Shown here piece by piece: positions 32,194 to 34,876 of a stretch of DNA of 34,876 nucleotides. The notes beneath the pieces are model-generated. The model saw only the letters and a list, made by a program, of their open reading frames with translations, was not told where the DNA came from and searched no databases. This DNA comes from Thermoplasmatota archaeon (GTDB lineage: Archaea > Thermoplasmatota > Thermoplasmata > Thermoplasmatales > Thermoplasmataceae), in assembly GCA_023379435.1 (NCBI GenBank), contig JAMCUH010000007.1, positions 29,130-64,005 of the forward strand, read 5' to 3'. The position numbers were made by a program, and so were the translations under genes. Numbering within the stretch: position 1 is the stretch's first letter; each line of letters opens with the position of its first letter.

Positions 32194-33103
32194 AAGCGTT
32201 AATGCTTTCTCCTATAACGCAAATGATTTTTTAAGGGAAGTGGCAAAGAAGAACTCCGAGACAGACATTACGCTTTACTCTAGAAAGAACGGGGATGTGG
32301 TATCAACATATCTTGAACCGACAAGATTCCCGGAGAAGATATCGTCGCTTACGGATGCCTTGTTTCCAGCCGATGCTGCCATCGTTGGCGTCACTGAAAT
32401 AAACAGGTCTCTGGGCGAGGTGCTCCTGGCACTATCTCTCATGCATCATGGACCGGTTGAATTCATGGTGAAAGAAAGCGTTGATCATGATCTGCTTAGA
32501 AAACTCATCGTTCAGGCAGGTATATCATCCTATTCATTTTTTGCAGGTGCATATCTTGATCTTGCGGATAAGATCGAAGGAATGAAAATAGAAAGGAGAG
32601 GATCCGGGACTTCAGTGATTGTGGATCAGTACTTCAAGGTGAAGGGTGTTGGAACGGTTGTTCTTGGATTTGTTCTGTCCGGAGTTGTGAAAAAGCATCA
32701 GCACCTTCAGGCTTCATACGCAAAGAAGGATGTTGAGGTCAGATCCATTCAGATGCAGGACGTTGACGTTGAAAGCGCAGATGCCGGTTCCAGAGTGGGT
32801 CTGGCACTTAAGGGAATTGATATCGATGAGATTGAGAGGGGGATGGTGCTTTCTGATTATCCAACTGAATGCATTCAGAACGCAAACGGTTCCATGAATT
32901 ATCACAGTTCCATCAAGAGGGAGATGCCAGAATCGTACGAGGTATTTGTATCCGACCTAATGAGGTATCAGAGGGGTGTACTTTCGGGGAGCAGGTTGGA
33001 ACTCGATAAGTGTATTATCAACATGAAGAGCGAATTCCTAATAGTCAATCCCAACATGTCACCCAGGGTGCTTGGCCTCTTTAAGCTCCCTCATTCTTCT
33101 TAA
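32183..33103 (+). CDS. SelB/EF-Tu-like protein lacking GTPase motifs
   Basis: 306 residues. Residues about 145-225 are a clear translation-factor domain II of SelB/EF-Tu type: 'VDQYFKVKGVGTVVLGFVLS' followed by 'VRSIQMQD' and 'RVGLALKGIDIDEIERGMVL'. A further beta-rich domain follows to the end. The first about 130 residues keep the shape of a G domain ('YLEPTRFPEKISSLTDAL', 'AAIVGVTEINRSLGEVLLAL'), but there is no P-loop GxxxxGK, no DxxG and no NKxD, so GTP hydrolysis is not expected. Related archaeal SelB paralogs without GTPase activity are thought to bind tRNA; this is inference here. The TTG start overlaps hemH and has GGAGGAGATC just upstream. The 3' end overlaps purD by 45 bases. Confidence 0.75.
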   Translation: MTFRSVNAFSYNANDFLREVAKKNSETDITLYSRKNGDVVSTYLEPTRFPEKISSLTDALFPADAAIVGVTEINRSLGEVLLALSLMHHGPVEFMVKESVDHDLLRKLIVQAGISSYSFFAGAYLDLADKIEGMKIERRGSGTSVIVDQYFKVKGVGTVVLGFVLSGVVKKHQHLQASYAKKDVEVRSIQMQDVDVESADAGSRVGLALKGIDIDEIERGMVLSDYPTECIQNANGSMNYHSSIKREMPESYEVFVSDLMRYQRGVLSGSRLELDKCIINMKSEFLIVNPNMSPRVLGLFKLPHSS

Positions 33104-34375
33104 TTTCGAATTCATATACGGGGCTGTTCCTATATCTCTCCTTATGTAAAAATTGCCATCTATGTATTCGGTAACAAGATCCGATTCAACTGAAGCTTCA
33201 ATGATACTGTCTGATATCCCAACTGCTGCAAGAGATCTTGACGTGGTCATGTTCACATTCCACAGCGTACCTGAAACAGCTGCATAGTAAAGTCTCCTGC
33301 TGCTGTTTTCAACCCCTTTTTTTATCTTGAGGGGCCCTGGCCTGGGGTCTGAGCCATAACCAACGGGAACAATATATTTGAGCACAGTGGCCTTGCTTAT
33401 GAATGTGGGCTGGTTTCCAACATGACCGTCTGCAATCCCCAGGAATGTTTCTGTCAGGCTGGAGTCCATTACAGACAGAACGTTGATGCCCTCAGGATCA
33501 GCAAATCTTGCGTTTATTTCAACTATCTTAGGTCCTTCGGCAGTTTCCATGAACTGTGCATACATTATTCCATGATACTCGTTTCCCTCCTTCTTCATGG
33601 CATCGGAAACCCTTTTAACCGTAGAAATAGAAATTTCATAGCTCGACCGATCAACGAAGGGAAGAAGACCGTCCGAATCGGTTATGGATCCCATCCCGCC
33701 TGTATTCGGCCCCTTATCGCCTTCCAGTGCCCGTTTGTAGTCCTGAGCAAGCGGCATGGGATAAACATTATTGCCGTCACAGAAACACTGCAGGGAGAAT
33801 TCCTCACCAACAAGTTTTTCCTCCAGTAGAACCGTACCGTCCCTCTTAAGAATTTTTTCTGCCTCTCTGATCCCCTCCTCAACCGTAGAAAAGTGATCGC
33901 CCATCACTTTCACCCCTTTTCCGCCGGTGAGACCGACGGGTTTTACAACAAACTCTCTTCCGAGATCAGATATCCATGACCTCATCTCATTGGTATCAGT
34001 AAATGCCTTAAATGATACATCACCACCAATGCCGTAAAAAGAAAGTAGGTCCCTCATGAACGACTTTGATGTCTCTATCCTTGCGGCATTTCTGTTGGGG
34101 GATGCAACTCTTATGCCTTCTCTCAGGAGGTTGTCTACCAGAGGTGTTTCAAGAACAGGGTCCGGGCCAACAAAGACAAGATCCACATTCTCGCCCTTTG
34201 CCACCTTTATTATTTCCCCATGATCGAGCTCATCCCCGGTGAAATATTTATCAGAATCCCTGATTATTCCAGGATTCTGGTTCTTCATGAATGAGATGAC
34301 GCGGGTGCCCTCTTCATGCAGTTTCCTGCAAACTGCATGTTCCCTTCCCCCTCCACCAACAACAAGTATCTTCAT
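33059..34375 (-). CDS. purD: Phosphoribosylamine-glycine ligase (GAR synthetase)
   Basis: 438 residues, full-length ATP-grasp enzyme for the second step of purine synthesis, joining glycine to phosphoribosylamine. Motifs are the N-terminal 'KILVVGGGGREHAVCRKL', 'VFVGPDPVLETPLVD', 'EFVVKPVGLTGGKGVKV' for ATP binding, 'DYKRALEGDKGPNTGGMG' and 'KIVEINARFADPEG' for magnesium. The ATG overlaps the scpB stop in an ATGA arrangement, with AGGAGGG 7 bases upstream, so translation is coupled to scpB. The C-terminal 14 codons are opposite the end of the SelB-like gene. Confidence 0.95.
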   Translation of the reverse strand: MKILVVGGGGREHAVCRKLHEEGTRVISFMKNQNPGIIRDSDKYFTGDELDHGEIIKVAKGENVDLVFVGPDPVLETPLVDNLLREGIRVASPNRNAARIETSKSFMRDLLSFYGIGGDVSFKAFTDTNEMRSWISDLGREFVVKPVGLTGGKGVKVMGDHFSTVEEGIREAEKILKRDGTVLLEEKLVGEEFSLQCFCDGNNVYPMPLAQDYKRALEGDKGPNTGGMGSITDSDGLLPFVDRSSYEISISTVKRVSDAMKKEGNEYHGIMYAQFMETAEGPKIVEINARFADPEGINVLSVMDSSLTETFLGIADGHVGNQPTFISKATVLKYIVPVGYGSDPRPGPLKIKKGVENSSRRLYYAAVSGTLWNVNMTTSRSLAAVGISDSIIEASVESDLVTEYIDGNFYIRRDIGTAPYMNSKLRRMRELKEAKHPG

Positions 34376-34872
34376 TCATTACCCTCCTGGCCGTTCATGT
34401 CTTTTTCAGCCTCCTGTATATCATCGCTTGATACGTGAAAATGCGAATAGAATTTTCTCGTTACCCTGAATAATTCGGTATTTCTGTACTTCCTTGATCT
34501 GATGAAACCCGCCCTTTTGAGCTTTTCAACAATCTGATCGTAATCCTGGCCGAAATTCTCTCGGAGAACACCTCGGATCACATCACTGTTTGATGCGATG
34601 AGCCCCAGCATCCTTGTCTCTTCCTGAGAAAATTCAGGCTCCGCAACACCCATCACTATGTCATGGTATTCGTCCTTCAGCTGAATCTTGTACCTTACGC
34701 CGGTTCTAGAAATTCTGAGGGACGTTTCCCTTTTTGAATATTCCCTGATGAGTGATTTGAGGGCCTTGCTGACTTCTTCCTTTGTAGCCCCAGTGATCAT
34801 GGAAATATCGGATACAGAGATCGGCTCCTTGCTGGCGTACAGCAGGGCTTCCACAGAGCTCTTCAGATCCAT
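34372..34872 (-). CDS. scpB: Segregation and condensation protein B (ScpB)
   Basis: 166 residues, the kleisin-associated winged-helix subunit of the SMC-ScpAB chromosome complex. It has two winged-helix domains: 'SVEALLYASKEPISVSDISM' opens the first, and 'FSQEETRMLGLIASNSDVIR' followed by 'KLKRAGFIRSRKYRNTELFR' forms the second. The tail is acidic. The ATG is only 4 bases from the window edge, so its promoter and any scpA or smc partner upstream cannot be seen. The family assignment is good although the sequence is shorter than many bacterial ScpB proteins. Confidence 0.85.
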   Translation of the reverse strand: MDLKSSVEALLYASKEPISVSDISMITGATKEEVSKALKSLIREYSKRETSLRISRTGVRYKIQLKDEYHDIVMGVAEPEFSQEETRMLGLIASNSDVIRGVLRENFGQDYDQIVEKLKRAGFIRSRKYRNTELFRVTRKFYSHFHVSSDDIQEAEKDMNGQEGNE

Positions 34873-34876
34873 TGTC

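Noticed and set aside
1-34876. tRNA genes, rRNA genes, CRISPR arrays or complete insertion sequences
   Set aside because: Scanned by eye for T-arm GTTCRA patterns, regularly spaced repeats and transposase motifs; nothing convincing. A tRNAscan or CRISPR finder run would settle it.

Overview
The window looks like chromosome of a heterotrophic archaeon of the Thermoplasmata, most likely Thermoplasmatales. Supporting signs are a zinc-containing seven-iron ferredoxin, a two-subunit 2-oxoacid:ferredoxin oxidoreductase with a fused gamma-alpha subunit, a TPP riboswitch (rare in archaea, known from Thermoplasma relatives), archaeal uS2, a homodimer-size tRNA-splicing endonuclease, Dph2, archaeal-type CoaD, and a promoter style in which a TATA box lies about 22-32 bases before the first start codon of an operon. 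Genes inside operons instead carry GGTGA/GGAGG-type ribosome binding sites and often GTG or TTG starts. No rRNA, tRNA, CRISPR array or intact insertion sequence was seen. The organism assignment is inference from gene content; no search was run.

Layout. Bases 1-556 (minus): the 5' part of a thiamine-type periplasmic binding protein under a TPP riboswitch whose closing helix ends against the Shine-Dalgarno. 613-4484: a GT-C-type membrane glycosyltransferase, a DUF99 protein, a NifX-like small protein and purM. 4689-8366 (plus): a 46-residue lysine-rich protein, zinc ferredoxin, a prepilin-peptidase-like aspartate protease, imidazolonepropionase and Dph2. 8361-10988 (minus): the archaeal MiaB-type methylthiotransferase and an aspartase/fumarase-family lyase. 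11384-13995: 2-oxoacid:ferredoxin oxidoreductase alpha and beta. 14128-19135: a four-gene peptide/nickel-type ABC importer (two permeases, two ATPases) with unusual ATPase motifs and no binding protein. 19229-21244: rpsB, convergent with a degenerate Ras-like GTPase coupled to endA. 21384-25255: a 57-residue leaderless ORF, a methyltransferase, an aminotransferase, a CoaD-NTPase fusion and a MIP18/DUF59 protein. 25433-28471: an amino-acid permease, a small membrane protein and a DUF309 protein. 29015-33103: asnS, hemE, hemH and a SelB-like protein lacking a G domain, tightly packed as one operon. 33059-34872 (minus): purD and scpB.

How it fits together. The oxidoreductase would pass electrons from 2-oxoacid oxidation to the zinc ferredoxin. 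Peptide-type and amino-acid transporters, an aspartase-like lyase, a HutI-like enzyme and an aminotransferase fit a peptide- and amino-acid-scavenging lifestyle. HemE plus a HemH that resembles the coproporphyrin ferrochelatases suggests a heme route unlike the siroheme-derived route of most archaea. Translation and tRNA functions (Dph2, MtaB, EndA, AsnRS, S2, SelB-like) are scattered through mixed operons.

Most noteworthy: the riboswitch-RBS arrangement, the ATPase pair with altered signature and switch-histidine positions, the GTPase-endA couple, the asnS-hemE-hemH-SelB-like operon, two sub-60-residue ORFs behind good promoters, and an orphan promoter that may drive a small RNA.
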